Origin: Rhizobium sp. ASV8
GTDB taxonomy: Bacteria; Pseudomonadota; Alphaproteobacteria; Rhizobiales; Rhizobiaceae
Assembly (NCBI RefSeq): GCF_016429255.1
Contig: NZ_JAELUG010000001.1
Coordinates: 186,001-250,000 of the forward strand
Length of the DNA stretch: 64,000 bases
Direction of reading: 5' to 3'
Of the stretch, positions 8,355 through 17,750 are shown piece by piece. Made by a program: the position numbers and the translations under genes. The notes under the pieces were generated by a model. The model saw only the letters and a list, made by a program, of their open reading frames with translations, searched no databases and was not told the DNA's origin. Each line of letters starts with the position of its first letter. The stretch's first letter is position 1.

Positions 8355-9698
8355 ATGGACGATCTGAATCTCAGGAAGGCTGCGGTGCATGGGGGAGTTA
8401 TCGACCAGGCGCAGCTTGCAACACTTGAAACGCGCATTTCGGAAGTGGCTGCTCAACAGCAGGTCCTGACGGACTTTCAAGCCGAGATGGTGCAGCTTTT
8501 CAAGCTGTTGCGAACGGAGCAGACGCGATGCTTCGATGCCCTCGGCGATGCGCAGCATGCCGGCACGACATCCGCTCGACCGGCTCTCCCGCAAGATGCG
8601 GCTCCCATGCCTCTGCCGACATCAAGCACGGCGCGTATCCATTTCTTCCCCGACTACGGGTCTGCCAACCCCTATCAGCCGCTGATACAAGTATCGTTCC
8701 CGGATGAAAGCACCATCGGCCCCGGCACAATAGACCAGGCCATCGCCGCCTTGCGGGCGGAACGCGGCAGCGTGCGGCGCAAGCACATCTTCCATCTGCA
8801 TTGGACAAATACCATCATTGCCTATGCGCCGAACTACGCGACTGCCGAAGCGCTGAAGGATGCCTTCATTTCCAAGCTTCGGACGTTCCGCAGCCTCGGC
8901 GGCTTCGTCATCTGGACGATTCACAACGCACTTTCGCACGAGAGCCCCTATCTCGCCGTGGAGAGGGCGCTGTCGACGGAAATCGCCGCCTGCGCCGACC
9001 GGATACATCTGCATTCGGCAGGCGCCATACAGGTCGTGCAAGAGGAATTTCCGTTGCCGGAGGACAGGATCGTCATCCTCCCGCACCCCAATTATGTCGG
9101 CGTCTACCAGAATTTCGTCAGCGAGGCGACTGCCCGCGCGCGCCTGGGCCTTGCAGCAAGCGACATAGTCTTTTCGTTCGTCGGCATGCTGCGGCCCTAC
9201 AAGGGTATCGAGCCTCTCATCGAGGCATTTCGCCTCGTGCGTATGAAACATCCATCCATCCGCCTCATCATCGCCGGTCAGCCGATGCCGCCCTACGTTC
9301 CGGGAACGGTCGCCCGGATGGCCAGCAACGTGCCCGGCATCACGCTGATCGAGCGCCGCCTTAGCGATGCGGAACTGCAATGGATATTCAATGCGTCGGA
9401 CTTTGCGGTTCTGCCCTACAGCAGAATTCTTACCTCCGGCTCGGCGCTGAACGCCCTGTCGTTTTCCCGGCCGGTTATCGTTCCCGATCTCGGAGTCTTG
9501 CCGGAAACCGTCCACGACGGCGTAAACGGGATCGTCTACGATTCCACCATTCCGGCAGGTCTCTCGAAGGCGTTGGAACGCGCCGCTTCGCTTCCTGCAG
9601 CTGAGCGTCACAGAATGCGGCAAACCGCCATGGAAAGCATTAGCGGCCTGACATGGCGACGGCTCGCGGAAGGGCTCTATACCGGCATCGCCGGATAG
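8355..9698 (+). CDS. GT4-family glycosyltransferase
   Basis: A 447-residue GT-B fold glycosyltransferase. Residues 25-65 form an amphipathic helix related to the one in the divergent neighbour. The N-terminal Rossmann domain follows (HLHWTNTI near 150, WTIHNALSHE), then the donor-binding domain with FVGMLRPYKGIEPLIEAF and the C-terminal NALSFSRPVIVPDLGVLPE segment, typical of GT4 enzymes using nucleotide sugars. The ATG at 8355 is preferred over a TTG three codons earlier. Likely acts in exopolysaccharide, O-antigen or glycan assembly at the cytoplasmic face. Donor and acceptor cannot be told from sequence. Confidence 0.85.
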   Translation: MDDLNLRKAAVHGGVIDQAQLATLETRISEVAAQQQVLTDFQAEMVQLFKLLRTEQTRCFDALGDAQHAGTTSARPALPQDAAPMPLPTSSTARIHFFPDYGSANPYQPLIQVSFPDESTIGPGTIDQAIAALRAERGSVRRKHIFHLHWTNTIIAYAPNYATAEALKDAFISKLRTFRSLGGFVIWTIHNALSHESPYLAVERALSTEIAACADRIHLHSAGAIQVVQEEFPLPEDRIVILPHPNYVGVYQNFVSEATARARLGLAASDIVFSFVGMLRPYKGIEPLIEAFRLVRMKHPSIRLIIAGQPMPPYVPGTVARMASNVPGITLIERRLSDAELQWIFNASDFAVLPYSRILTSGSALNALSFSRPVIVPDLGVLPETVHDGVNGIVYDSTIPAGLSKALERAASLPAAERHRMRQTAMESISGLTWRRLAEGLYTGIAG

Positions 9699-9826
9699 TC
9701 GGACCAAGGCTTGCCGGAAGATTCGGCGGAGCCTTTCGTATCGGCTACCTGCCCTCCCCTCAAGCTCCACGCAAGCGGTCCAGCAAACAAATCTGCCGGA
9801 CCGCTGTCTTGTTGGGTGATCGGCCG

Positions 9827-10990
9827 TTATGCCACCGATTGCGTGGCTTTCCTTTTGCGATAGCGGATCACAAGTGCGGCCAGCGCGATGCCGCTTGCGA
9901 TGATGCCGATGGAAATCATTGGCCTATATGCCAGCCAGCCGATGGCGATCAGCAGCGGGCCGACGAGCAAAGTCAGAATAATAGCCAGAACCGTCGTTCC
10001 GAACGCGACGATGGATCCGATGAACGGGATCACATCGCCGATTACGCTCAACAGCGAGAAGATGCAGACGAAGCCGACGAACAGGCCGACCATGCCGGCC
10101 GCTCTTACCAGCCAAGTGATGATCGCATTTTCCTTCTCGGCGGCCTTGAACATTTGCGCAGAATCGATGTCGCCCGCGGCGCTGAGAAGGATGCTGTGAT
10201 GATTGGTCGTCTCGTAAGGAACGAGCGTGGCACCATTTTGCCTGCCGACGACGCTGGCCTCCTTTGCATCGATCCGCTGGTAGGAAATGCGAAGGTCGCC
10301 CACCTCTGGTGATGACGTTCCCCGACCGATATAGACGGCATGACCGTCGCGTCGCACCGGCCTATCTGTTCCAAACCCCGGCCCGAGCTTTGCAAGCTCT
10401 TCGTCCGTTGGCGTGAGATCGGAATAGGCGCCGATATCGGCAATTGCTTTCCCCGACACCGAAAACGCACCCACGCCGGCGCGTTCGATGGCGAAAGTCT
10501 TGCTTTCGGGCATGCGTTCCGGATTCTGATGGCCTTCCGCCTGTTTGAAATCACTGGATCGTACAAGTTCCGAACGCCACTCCATTGTGTAGGAATAGGT
10601 CGTGGTCGTTTCCTCGCTTCCGCCCAGCTTCTTTTCGGAGCTGCTCTGCTTGTGTTCGACCCACTGAAACATCTCGACCTGGCGGAACAACGCAATTGCG
10701 TCCCGCGCCGACACGCCAAAATCGCCGTCCTGCGGCACACCGTTCGGTTTGACCGCACCGCTGATATGAACGAGCTTGCCTTCGTTCGAGGATTGGACGG
10801 CATCACTGGGGATCGACACGACTTGAGCGGCACCTTCCGCCAGCGCCCGGTAAGTGCCGATGGCGCGCCCTTCGTTCCAGATCAGCAGCCAAGCGCATCC
10901 GATCAGCAGGACAAGGCCGACGAGGACGCCTATCAACGCATTCTTGAGACGCCCGAACCAGGAGGTGGATGTTGTTTCAGTAATACTCAT
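9827..10990 (-). CDS. TMEM43 (LUMA) family membrane protein
   Basis: Start chosen at ATG 10990 (MSITET), with an AGG about a dozen bases upstream; earlier codons of the open frame are not protein-like. One transmembrane helix (about residues 18-40, GVLVGLVLLIGCAWLLIWNEGRA), then a large extracytoplasmic domain with the family's IWNEGRA and RISY features, then three to four C-terminal helices and a basic tail. This matches the bacterial TMEM43 family, known from many proteobacteria and from eukaryotic nuclear envelope/ER, with no settled bacterial function. Monocistronic between glycosyltransferases. Confidence 0.85.
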   Translation of the reverse strand: MSITETTSTSWFGRLKNALIGVLVGLVLLIGCAWLLIWNEGRAIGTYRALAEGAAQVVSIPSDAVQSSNEGKLVHISGAVKPNGVPQDGDFGVSARDAIALFRQVEMFQWVEHKQSSSEKKLGGSEETTTTYSYTMEWRSELVRSSDFKQAEGHQNPERMPESKTFAIERAGVGAFSVSGKAIADIGAYSDLTPTDEELAKLGPGFGTDRPVRRDGHAVYIGRGTSSPEVGDLRISYQRIDAKEASVVGRQNGATLVPYETTNHHSILLSAAGDIDSAQMFKAAEKENAIITWLVRAAGMVGLFVGFVCIFSLLSVIGDVIPFIGSIVAFGTTVLAIILTLLVGPLLIAIGWLAYRPMISIGIIASGIALAALVIRYRKRKATQSVA

Positions 10991-11486
10991 TCTTGAGGAC
11001 ACCTTTTGCGCATTTCGCCTCCCGCACTCGCGTGATCCCGCAGGCTCGCGAGTATATGCGGACAATAAACGCACCCTATGAAAATGACCGACTGCCCAAA
11101 CCTTGGGAAGTTTGGAAATACCAGCCTGTTAGAATAGATCCGTCATGAGATCACAGTCCATTTTTGGGCTGATATGGGGGCTTGCACTCACATGGCAGCA
11201 TTGAGCTCTTCCAGAGATTTTGATAGGCATTTCAATGTAATATGGCACTATCGCGTCATGCGGACTGTTTTCAAGAGAAGATCCTGATCAAAAGCCCGGG
11301 CTTTTCACCGTCAATTGCTGCACTTTTTACCGAATACGCACCTTCAACTAACTCAACGTAAAACCATCATGCAATTTGTGACTAAATCAATTTTCTTAAA
11401 TTACTCTCCGGTCTATTAAAAGCATTGGAAAACAATGAAATTTATAATACCGGTTTTCGGCTGTCTATTCGTTAGTTGGAATTGCA
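10991..11486. other. AT-rich intergenic region with small palindromes
   Basis: No gene seen in about 500 bases. Two symmetrical sites stand out: CCAAAC (11096-11101) and GTTTGG (11110-11115), an inverted repeat upstream of the TMEM43 gene; and a perfect 16-base palindrome AAAAGCCCGGGCTTTT at 11290-11305. The last 150 bases before the downstream glycosyltransferase are strongly AT-rich and probably carry its promoter. Confidence 0.45.
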
Positions 11487-12371
11487 ATGGTACTGCAAGA
11501 ATCTGAAGTTATGCTTTCCATAGTCGTCGCGACGCTGGGTCGAACCCACGAAATCGAAAGACTCCTGAGTTCGCTTGCAGCCCAGAAAACGGGTAGTTTT
11601 GAGATCATCGTCGTCGATCAGAACAACGATGATCGGTTAGGCCCCATTCTCGACGCCTGGTCCGGCCGGTTGCACATCATCAGGAAGCGAGCGGAAAGCC
11701 GTGGCGTTTGCCGGGCCCGCAACCTCGGCGCCAGTCTTGCGAGCGGCCAGTGGCTTCTCTTTCCAGACGACGACTGCTGGTATCCCGACGACTTCATCGC
11801 GCAGCTCGATACCTTGAGATCGAGCCATCCGAGCGATTTCTACAGCGGCCGCGCCGCCGATGTCGAAGGCAATACCATCATGGGCAATTTCGAAAATGCT
11901 CCGACTTTCATCGACCGAAAGACCGTCTGGACGACGCTGATCGAATGGGCAGTCATCATCCGCACCAGCGCATTCCGAGAGGTCGGAGGGTTCGACGGCG
12001 AAATCGGCCCCGGCGCGGGCACAGGCTGGGGCGGATACGAAGTTCAGGATATTGCCCTGAGGCTGCTGAAGGCCGGGCATCGAGGCTACTACATGCCGAC
12101 GCTGATCGGCCACCATCCTGAAGATCACAGCGACCGCACCAGCGCCGCCAATGTCGCGAAGATGCGCGCCTATAGCATGGGCATGGGTTATGTGATGCGG
12201 AAACACAATTACAGCATCAAGTTCTTCCTGCCTCACCTGATACGGCCGCTGATGGGCGTTGTCGTCTATACGCTGAGCGGCAAACCCGGGCTCGCAAGAC
12301 GATCTCGAGAGATATTCTCCGGCCGCTGGTCCGGCTGGAAGAGCATGCCGGCTTTCGAGAAGGGCTTGTAG
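11487..12371 (+). CDS. GT2-family glycosyltransferase
   Basis: A 294-residue GT-A glycosyltransferase. The domain starts at SIVVATLGR (residues 11-19), with IVVDQNNDD, RGVCRARNLG at 72-81 and a DDD metal-binding triad at 94-96 (LLFPDDDCW), then WGGYEVQDIALRLL matching the acceptor ED motif of GT2 enzymes. No long transmembrane anchor, so a soluble or peripheral inner-membrane enzyme. ATG 11487 is taken; an internal Met at codon 9 is an alternative. It is separated from the first two glycosyltransferases by the TMEM43 gene but may belong to the same surface-glycan locus. Confidence 0.88.
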   Translation: MVLQESEVMLSIVVATLGRTHEIERLLSSLAAQKTGSFEIIVVDQNNDDRLGPILDAWSGRLHIIRKRAESRGVCRARNLGASLASGQWLLFPDDDCWYPDDFIAQLDTLRSSHPSDFYSGRAADVEGNTIMGNFENAPTFIDRKTVWTTLIEWAVIIRTSAFREVGGFDGEIGPGAGTGWGGYEVQDIALRLLKAGHRGYYMPTLIGHHPEDHSDRTSAANVAKMRAYSMGMGYVMRKHNYSIKFFLPHLIRPLMGVVVYTLSGKPGLARRSREIFSGRWSGWKSMPAFEKGL

Positions 12372-12400
12372 CCTCGATCATGGGAGGACGGGAGCGGCGC

Positions 12401-13216
12401 TCATTTCGCTGCGGGAGCCAACACGCCGACGGGTTCACCATTGCCGGAGAGAACCTGCGCGGCTCCCTTGAGCGCCAGCCGGAAGGCATCGTCGAAGCTG
12501 ACACCCCGCGCCTGCCACCGCACCTCATGGGGCTTATTGTCCGCATTCTGCTGAATGTTCAGCCCCCATGTTGCGATCCAGCCTCCTTCGCTATCGCTCC
12601 AGTCCAGTTCGCCCGACAGGGGCACGACACCCGCCACCGCGCGCCCATCGTCCCCCTCCTCCGAAGGAAAGGTCACGTCGATACCGGTAAGATCGGATGC
12701 GGCACCGAATGCCTGTCGCATGGCCAGGTCGCGGCCATTCTCAGCCGTCACTTGATATGCCGCGTCACCGCGGCGCACATTCAGTAGCACCTCGAGCATG
12801 GGCCGTTTGGCGAGCCACGGATGGGAACCGAGCCTTTCCAGCAGATTGTCGATCCGATCCTTACGAAAACGGCATGTGAGATCGTGAGGCCTGTCGTAAG
12901 TCCCCTGTTCGTCATGAACGGGCCGGTCCGCCAGCCGGTCGCGGTAGGAAAATCCCTCGATATAGTCTGCGGCGTGCTCGCGAGCCGCTTGCAGTTCCTT
13001 GCCGTTGGCCAACCGTGAATTGCCCGATACGCTAGGAAGAACTTCTTCAAGGCAATCCACAAAGCCCTTGGCGCGATTTTCCGCACCTTGGCCCGTTACG
13101 ACACTGACGGCTGTATAGACATCGCTTGGGGTGAAAGCATCTGCCGACGGCGCGAAGAACGATCCCGCCAATAGCAGCGCGCAGAATTGGTAACCTGGAT
13201 GTGCAAGATGCCTCAT
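12401..13216 (-). CDS. DUF2066 domain protein, exported
   Basis: A 271-residue protein with a Sec signal peptide (hydrophobic FCALLLAGSFFAPSADA, cleavage about residue 27). The mature part begins FTPSDVYTAVSVVTGQGAENRAKGF, which fits the DUF2066 family: periplasmic proteins of unknown function widespread in proteobacteria. No catalytic motif is evident. Monocistronic; it converges with the upstream glycosyltransferase, with 29 bases between stops. Family call rests on recall of the N-terminal pattern. Confidence 0.7.
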   Translation of the reverse strand: MRHLAHPGYQFCALLLAGSFFAPSADAFTPSDVYTAVSVVTGQGAENRAKGFVDCLEEVLPSVSGNSRLANGKELQAAREHAADYIEGFSYRDRLADRPVHDEQGTYDRPHDLTCRFRKDRIDNLLERLGSHPWLAKRPMLEVLLNVRRGDAAYQVTAENGRDLAMRQAFGAASDLTGIDVTFPSEEGDDGRAVAGVVPLSGELDWSDSEGGWIATWGLNIQQNADNKPHEVRWQARGVSFDDAFRLALKGAAQVLSGNGEPVGVLAPAAK

Positions 13217-13381
13217 CTCGTCCCGTGCCGCAGTTCCGAGCCTAAACTACCATAGGCGCCAGGATCGGAACAAGGACGACAGAGTTCAAGCCTTTCGCTG
13301 GACGACCTGCTATGGCTTTTGTTAGGCTCCCGCCTACGCTTTAACTCGCCACATCCATGGCAAACCGCAGGCAGGTCTCTC

Positions 13382-13843
13382 ATGCCGAAGATCGATGTTG
13401 CGGCGGTGCCGAAACATAAAGGTACGCGCTATCCAGCCCCATTCAACGACCCCTGTGCCGAGCGCATGCGGCAACGACTGGGGGATGCCGGAGGCCTGAC
13501 GGATTTCGGGATCAACCTCATGCGGCTGCCGCCAGGCAACTGGTCGAGCCAGCGGCATTGGCATTCGGAAGAGGATGAATTCGTCTATGTGCTCGAAGGT
13601 GAACTGACATTGATCGAGGATGACGGCGAAACGGTGCTGCGCGCCGGCGATTGCGCAGCCTTTCCAAAGGCTTCGGGCAATGGTCACCACCTGGTCAACA
13701 AGTCTGGCAGTACGGCAATTTATCTTGAGGCCGGAACGCGCTCGCCGACAGATCTCATCACCTGCTCCGACATCGATATGATGAGCTCGAGCACCGACGG
13801 ACGGTTCGTGCACAAGGACGGCATGCCCTATCCCGATGGCTAA
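13382..13843 (+). CDS. Cupin domain protein
   Basis: A 153-residue single-cupin protein. Cupin motif 1 is RHWHSEEDEFVYVLEGELTL (about residues 58-77), with the metal-binding His-x-His and Glu; motif 2 includes the glycine-rich LRAGDCAAFPKASGNGHHLVN segment. ATG at 13382 was chosen because upstream codons of the open frame look non-coding. Such stand-alone cupins are often sugar isomerases or transcription cofactors; the substrate cannot be told. It runs alone between DUF2066 and a convergent LysR gene. Confidence 0.85.
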   Translation: MPKIDVAAVPKHKGTRYPAPFNDPCAERMRQRLGDAGGLTDFGINLMRLPPGNWSSQRHWHSEEDEFVYVLEGELTLIEDDGETVLRAGDCAAFPKASGNGHHLVNKSGSTAIYLEAGTRSPTDLITCSDIDMMSSSTDGRFVHKDGMPYPDG

Positions 13844-13898
13844 AGTGCTTCCGCAGGAGGTGTGAAGCGATCTCCGCTTCAAACGCTGAACTGGAGGA

Positions 13899-14894
13899 TT
13901 ACACCGCTTCCGCCAGTACCGGCGGATCGTAGCAGCAGGCGTCGGTCGATACGTCCATCCTGCAGCCGCTCGCCGAGAGCGCGTCCTTCACCACCTCCAC
14001 GAACAGGCGACGGAACCACACCGAACGGCTGTCAGCCTGATCGACACGCCGATAGAGCATGGTCACCGGATCGGCCGGCAGCTCGAACGGCGGCTTCGAA
14101 ATCGTCAGATCGTGCAGTTGCGCCATGCAGCGGGCTATGGCCTCGGGAACCGTGGCGATGGCGGGAATGGCTCGCAGCGTCGTCGGCAGGGCTGAAAAGC
14201 GGGGTACGGTCGCCACGACATGGCGGCGATGACCGAGGCGCGCAAGAGCAACATCGACACCGCTGGACGTGGCGCCCTCAAGCGAAACGGTCACATGCGG
14301 CGCTCCGGCGAACTGCTTCAGGCTGAGCGGCGCCGCGCAATTCAGATGCCGGGCGTCGTAGATGCACAGGGACGCCTGCTCGAATAGCGGCGCCCGTATG
14401 TGCCAGGAGGCAGGTTCGTCATGCAGGGAGATGCTGAATTCAAAGGCGCCTTCGTCCAGTAGGCGCACGGCGTCGCGCCGATCGAACCCGACGCTGGTCA
14501 GCCTCGCGTTCGGCGCGAGCTGGCGCAGCCGTGCCACCAACGGCCCGAAAAAGGAGGATTCGAAGTTGTCGCAGAGACCGATGCGGAACTCACCATGCCA
14601 GTCCGCCGGGTCGAAGGCGGCCGGCGGCCGAATGGCGCGCTCGATGCCGGAAAGCGCATCCTCTATCGCCGGCGCAATGGAAAGCGCCCGCGGCGTCGGT
14701 TGCAAACCGCGCCCGACGCGCACAAACAATTCGTCATCCAGCGTCTCGCGCAACCGGCGAAGTGCTGCGGAAAGACCGGGCTGTCCGAGCAGCAAGCGCT
14801 CGGCCGCGCGGCTCACATTCCGCTCCTGCATCAACACGGAGAAGGCGAGCAGCAGATTGAGATCGATTTTTCGAAGGGTCGCATCATTCATCAT
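13899..14894 (-). CDS. LysR-family transcriptional regulator
   Basis: A 331-residue LTTR. Winged helix-turn-helix at residues 9-68 (LLLAFSVLMQERNVSRAAERL, then GQPGLSAALRRLRETLDDELFVR), followed by a periplasmic-binding-protein-like inducer domain to about residue 300 and a short Ala/Cys-rich tail. It is divergent from an MFS exporter gene with 120 bases between them and a pseudo-palindrome at 14919-14935. This is the usual arrangement of an LTTR controlling its neighbour. Two adjacent ATGs (14894, 14891) are possible starts. Confidence 0.92.
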   Translation of the reverse strand: MMNDATLRKIDLNLLLAFSVLMQERNVSRAAERLLLGQPGLSAALRRLRETLDDELFVRVGRGLQPTPRALSIAPAIEDALSGIERAIRPPAAFDPADWHGEFRIGLCDNFESSFFGPLVARLRQLAPNARLTSVGFDRRDAVRLLDEGAFEFSISLHDEPASWHIRAPLFEQASLCIYDARHLNCAAPLSLKQFAGAPHVTVSLEGATSSGVDVALARLGHRRHVVATVPRFSALPTTLRAIPAIATVPEAIARCMAQLHDLTISKPPFELPADPVTMLYRRVDQADSRSVWFRRLFVEVVKDALSASGCRMDVSTDACCYDPPVLAEAV

Positions 14895-14918
14895 CGCCAG
14901 TAATACCTGACATGGTTA

Positions 14919-14935
14919 CTATCAATTTGCAATAG
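14919..14935. promoter_or_regulatory. Candidate LysR operator
   Basis: CTATCAATTTGCAATAG is a pseudo-palindrome (CTAT...ATAG) close to the T-N11-A pattern of LTTR boxes. It lies in the short divergent spacer, 25 bases above the LysR start and 80 bases above the MFS gene. Position and symmetry are seen; binding is inference. Confidence 0.4.
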
Positions 14936-15014
14936 GATTTGAAGATGTACATTTTCTCGTTCCCTGCCGCTTTCAACCTCCCAAGAGACGGCTGCACAGA
15001 AAGGAACGATTCCG

Positions 15015-16415
15015 ATGACTTCTTCCCAGACCCGAAGCGGGGCGGGATTGGCGTTGCTGCTGCTATGCGCCGCCAATTTCCTCGACGCCATGGACGTCTC
15101 CACCATCGGCGTGGCCCTGCCGGCGATCCAGAAAGAGCTGGGCATGCAGGCGACCTCGCTGCAATGGGCCGTCAGCGCCTATGTGCTCGGCTATGGCGGT
15201 TTCCTGCTGCTCGGCGGTCGCGTTGCAGATCTTTTCGGCCATCGCCGCGTCTTCCTCTGGTCGCTCGCGGTGTTTGCTCTCGCCAGCATTGCCGGCGCTT
15301 TCGTCGATAGCGCCCCGACCCTCATCGCCGCCCGCCTGATCAAGGGCATCGCTGCGGCATTCACGGCGCCGGCTGCCCTCGCCCTCCTGCTCTCCGTCTT
15401 CGGGGAAGGCAGCGCTCGCGCCAAGGCGCTCGGCGTCTTCTCCTCGACCGGCGCTGCCGGCTTCGTGCTCGGCATGGTGCTGGGCGGAGCCGCCACCCTC
15501 ATCAGCTGGCGAGCAACCCTCGTCATGGGTGCGCCCGTCGCCATCCTCGCGCTGATCGTCGCTCCGCTTATTCTGCCTCCCGACCACAAGCGAAGCGGCT
15601 CCGGCGCGCGCTTCGACTGGGCGGGCGCCTTGACGATCACTCCCGGCCTGCTGCTCTTCGTCTTCGGCGTTACCAACGCCGCTGCCGACGGCTGGCAAGC
15701 CTTTGCGACCTGGGGTTCGCTCCTCGCCGCATTGATCCTGATCGTACTGTTCCTGATCGTGGAATCGCGCCATCACGATCCGATGGTACCGCTCGCCATG
15801 TTCCGCCGCGCCAAGCTTAGCCACGCCAATGCGATCGCCGCCCTGTTTCAGGGTGCCTATGTCGGCTTCCAGTTCATCGCCACGCTCTATTACCAGACCG
15901 TCGTCGGCTGGTCGGCCTTCGCGACCGGCTTCGCATTTGCCATCGGCGGAACCTGCGTGATGTTCCTGGCTCCGCGCTTTGCCACCATCGGGCAGAATCG
16001 CGGCACCACGACACTGATGACGCTCGGCGTCGGCCTGCAGGCCATCGGCTATCTCTTCTGGGTATTGTCGGCGGGACACATCGACACGATCGTGCTCGTC
16101 GCTGTCTCGCAGATCCTGCTCGGCGTCGGCTATGCGATGACCTATCCGTCGATCCAGGTCGCAGCATTATCCGAAGTCGCCGACGATGAGTCCGGTCTGG
16201 CTTCCGGCATGCTCTTCGCCTCCTTCCAGATCGGCGGCGGCATCGTTCTGGCCGCAGCTTCGGCTGTATTCAGCGCCGCGCCGAGCTTCGGCTGGAACCC
16301 CTATATCGCCGGCATCGGCTTCGTGACGATCCTTGCCGCCGCTATCACGTTGCTTGCCGCCGTCGGCCCGCGCTCATCCAGCGCAAGAGCGGCGAACTAT
16401 CAGGCTGCGGAGTAG
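15015..16415 (+). CDS. MFS transporter, DHA2-like (14-helix drug exporter type)
   Basis: A 466-residue integral inner-membrane protein with about 14 hydrophobic helices. Near the N-terminus LDAMDVSTIGVALPAI is the DHA1/DHA2 motif D1 equivalent, and GGRVADLFGHRRVF is MFS motif A between helices 2 and 3. The length and two central extra helices point to the DHA2 (EmrB/QacA) group of proton-driven exporters. Divergent LysR regulator suggests inducible expression. Drug or metabolite specificity cannot be inferred. ATG 15015 follows AAGGAACGATTCCG. Confidence 0.9.
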   Translation: MTSSQTRSGAGLALLLLCAANFLDAMDVSTIGVALPAIQKELGMQATSLQWAVSAYVLGYGGFLLLGGRVADLFGHRRVFLWSLAVFALASIAGAFVDSAPTLIAARLIKGIAAAFTAPAALALLLSVFGEGSARAKALGVFSSTGAAGFVLGMVLGGAATLISWRATLVMGAPVAILALIVAPLILPPDHKRSGSGARFDWAGALTITPGLLLFVFGVTNAAADGWQAFATWGSLLAALILIVLFLIVESRHHDPMVPLAMFRRAKLSHANAIAALFQGAYVGFQFIATLYYQTVVGWSAFATGFAFAIGGTCVMFLAPRFATIGQNRGTTTLMTLGVGLQAIGYLFWVLSAGHIDTIVLVAVSQILLGVGYAMTYPSIQVAALSEVADDESGLASGMLFASFQIGGGIVLAAASAVFSAAPSFGWNPYIAGIGFVTILAAAITLLAAVGPRSSSARAANYQAAE

Positions 16416-16447
16416 CTCGAAGCAGAATGGCCCGCCCAAAAGGCGGG

Positions 16448-17719
16448 TCATCCCTTCTCCGCGCCGGCAGCTTCTGCGGCACGGCGCAGCAGGAGATCAC
16501 GTTCCCTTTGATTTTCAGCAAGCGCGGCGGCCGCCTCAAAGGCCAGCCGCGCTTCCTCGTATCGGCCCAATTTGTAGAGAAGATCGCCGCGAACGCTCGG
16601 CAGGAGATGATAGTCCTTGAGCGCGGGCTCATCCTGCAGACGCTCGATAATTGCCAACGCCGCTTCTGGACCGTCAGCCATGCCGACCGCGACGGCGCGG
16701 TTGAGTTCCACGACCGGAGACGGGATAAGATCGGCAAGCTCCGCATAAAGATCGGCAATCCGCCGCCAATCGGTTTCTGCCGCCGTATTTGCCTTGGCAT
16801 GGCAGGCAATGATCGCAGCCTGAAGCGCATAGGCTCCACCGGCGCCGCCAAGCTGCTGTACCCGCTTCAAGGACAGCAAGCCGCGCTGGATCTGCAGCCG
16901 GTCCCAACGAGCGCGATTTTGTTCAAGCAGAAGGATCGGATTGCCGTCGGCATCCGTCCGCGCCGCGGAGCGGGACCCATTGAACTCCATCAGGGCCAGC
17001 AACGCGTGCGCCTCCGGCTCCATCGGAGCGACGGATATAAGGACGCGACCGAGCCGCAGCGCCTCGTTGCACAATTGTTGCCGTAGCCAGTTTTCACCGC
17101 GCGCTGCGGTATAGCCCTCGTTGAAGATCAGGTAGACCACCTCCAGCACGGAGGCCAGCCGTTGCGACAGCTCGTCGCCATGCGGCGTCTCATAGGTGAG
17201 CCCCGATTCAGACAATGTCTTCTTGGCGCGAACGATGCGCTGCGCAATCGTTGCGTCCGACACGAGAAACGCCCTGGCGATCTCTTCCGTCGTCAGGCCG
17301 CAGATCATCCGCAGCGCCAGCGCCACACGCGCTTCACGCGAAATCAGCGGGTGGCAGGCCGTGAAGATCAGGCGCAACATCTCATCGCCGATATCGTCAT
17401 CGAGAGGGGTATCTAGATCGGGCATGATCTGCTCGTCCTCCTCCATCTCGCGAACGATCATCTCGTGTTTATGATCAAGCATCCGGCGACGGCGCAGATG
17501 ATCGAGCGCCCGACGTTTGGCCGTCGTCATAAGCCACGCGCCGGGGCGTTCGGGGATGCCCGTTTCCGGCCATCGCTCCAAAGCCACGATCAATGCTTCC
17601 TGAGTGAGATCCTCGGCCAGCGGCACATCGCGCAATAATCGCGCCAGGCTGGTGATCAGCCGCGGCTGCTCGACCCGCCAGACGGCAAGGATCGCCCGAT
17701 GGGTGCCGGCGGCCGTCAA
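16448..17719 (-). CDS. ECF42-type RNA polymerase sigma factor with C-terminal TPR-like extension
   Basis: A 423-residue extracytoplasmic-function sigma factor. Region 2 lies at about residues 20-85 (LLRDVPLAEDLTQEALIVALERWP) and region 4 at about 115-175 (RMICGLTTEEIARAFLVSDATIAQRIVRAK). It carries a long C-terminal helical extension (about 180-423), with LNRAVAVGMADGPEAAL near 350, that typifies the ECF42 group. These sigmas lack a classical anti-sigma and are encoded beside DGPF/YCII proteins, exactly as here, with the partner 31 bases upstream in the same direction. Target promoters unknown. Confidence 0.9.
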   Translation of the reverse strand: MTAAGTHRAILAVWRVEQPRLITSLARLLRDVPLAEDLTQEALIVALERWPETGIPERPGAWLMTTAKRRALDHLRRRRMLDHKHEMIVREMEEDEQIMPDLDTPLDDDIGDEMLRLIFTACHPLISREARVALALRMICGLTTEEIARAFLVSDATIAQRIVRAKKTLSESGLTYETPHGDELSQRLASVLEVVYLIFNEGYTAARGENWLRQQLCNEALRLGRVLISVAPMEPEAHALLALMEFNGSRSAARTDADGNPILLLEQNRARWDRLQIQRGLLSLKRVQQLGGAGGAYALQAAIIACHAKANTAAETDWRRIADLYAELADLIPSPVVELNRAVAVGMADGPEAALAIIERLQDEPALKDYHLLPSVRGDLLYKLGRYEEARLAFEAAAALAENQRERDLLLRRAAEAAGAEKG

Positions 17720-17750
17720 GGCCGCCTGCCCCTATGGCGGATCGAAGGCA

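Noticed and set aside
11290..11305. AAAAGCCCGGGCTTTT as a terminator
   Set aside because: Perfect palindrome but only a four-base loop is possible with a six-base stem, and no gene ends nearby on either strand.
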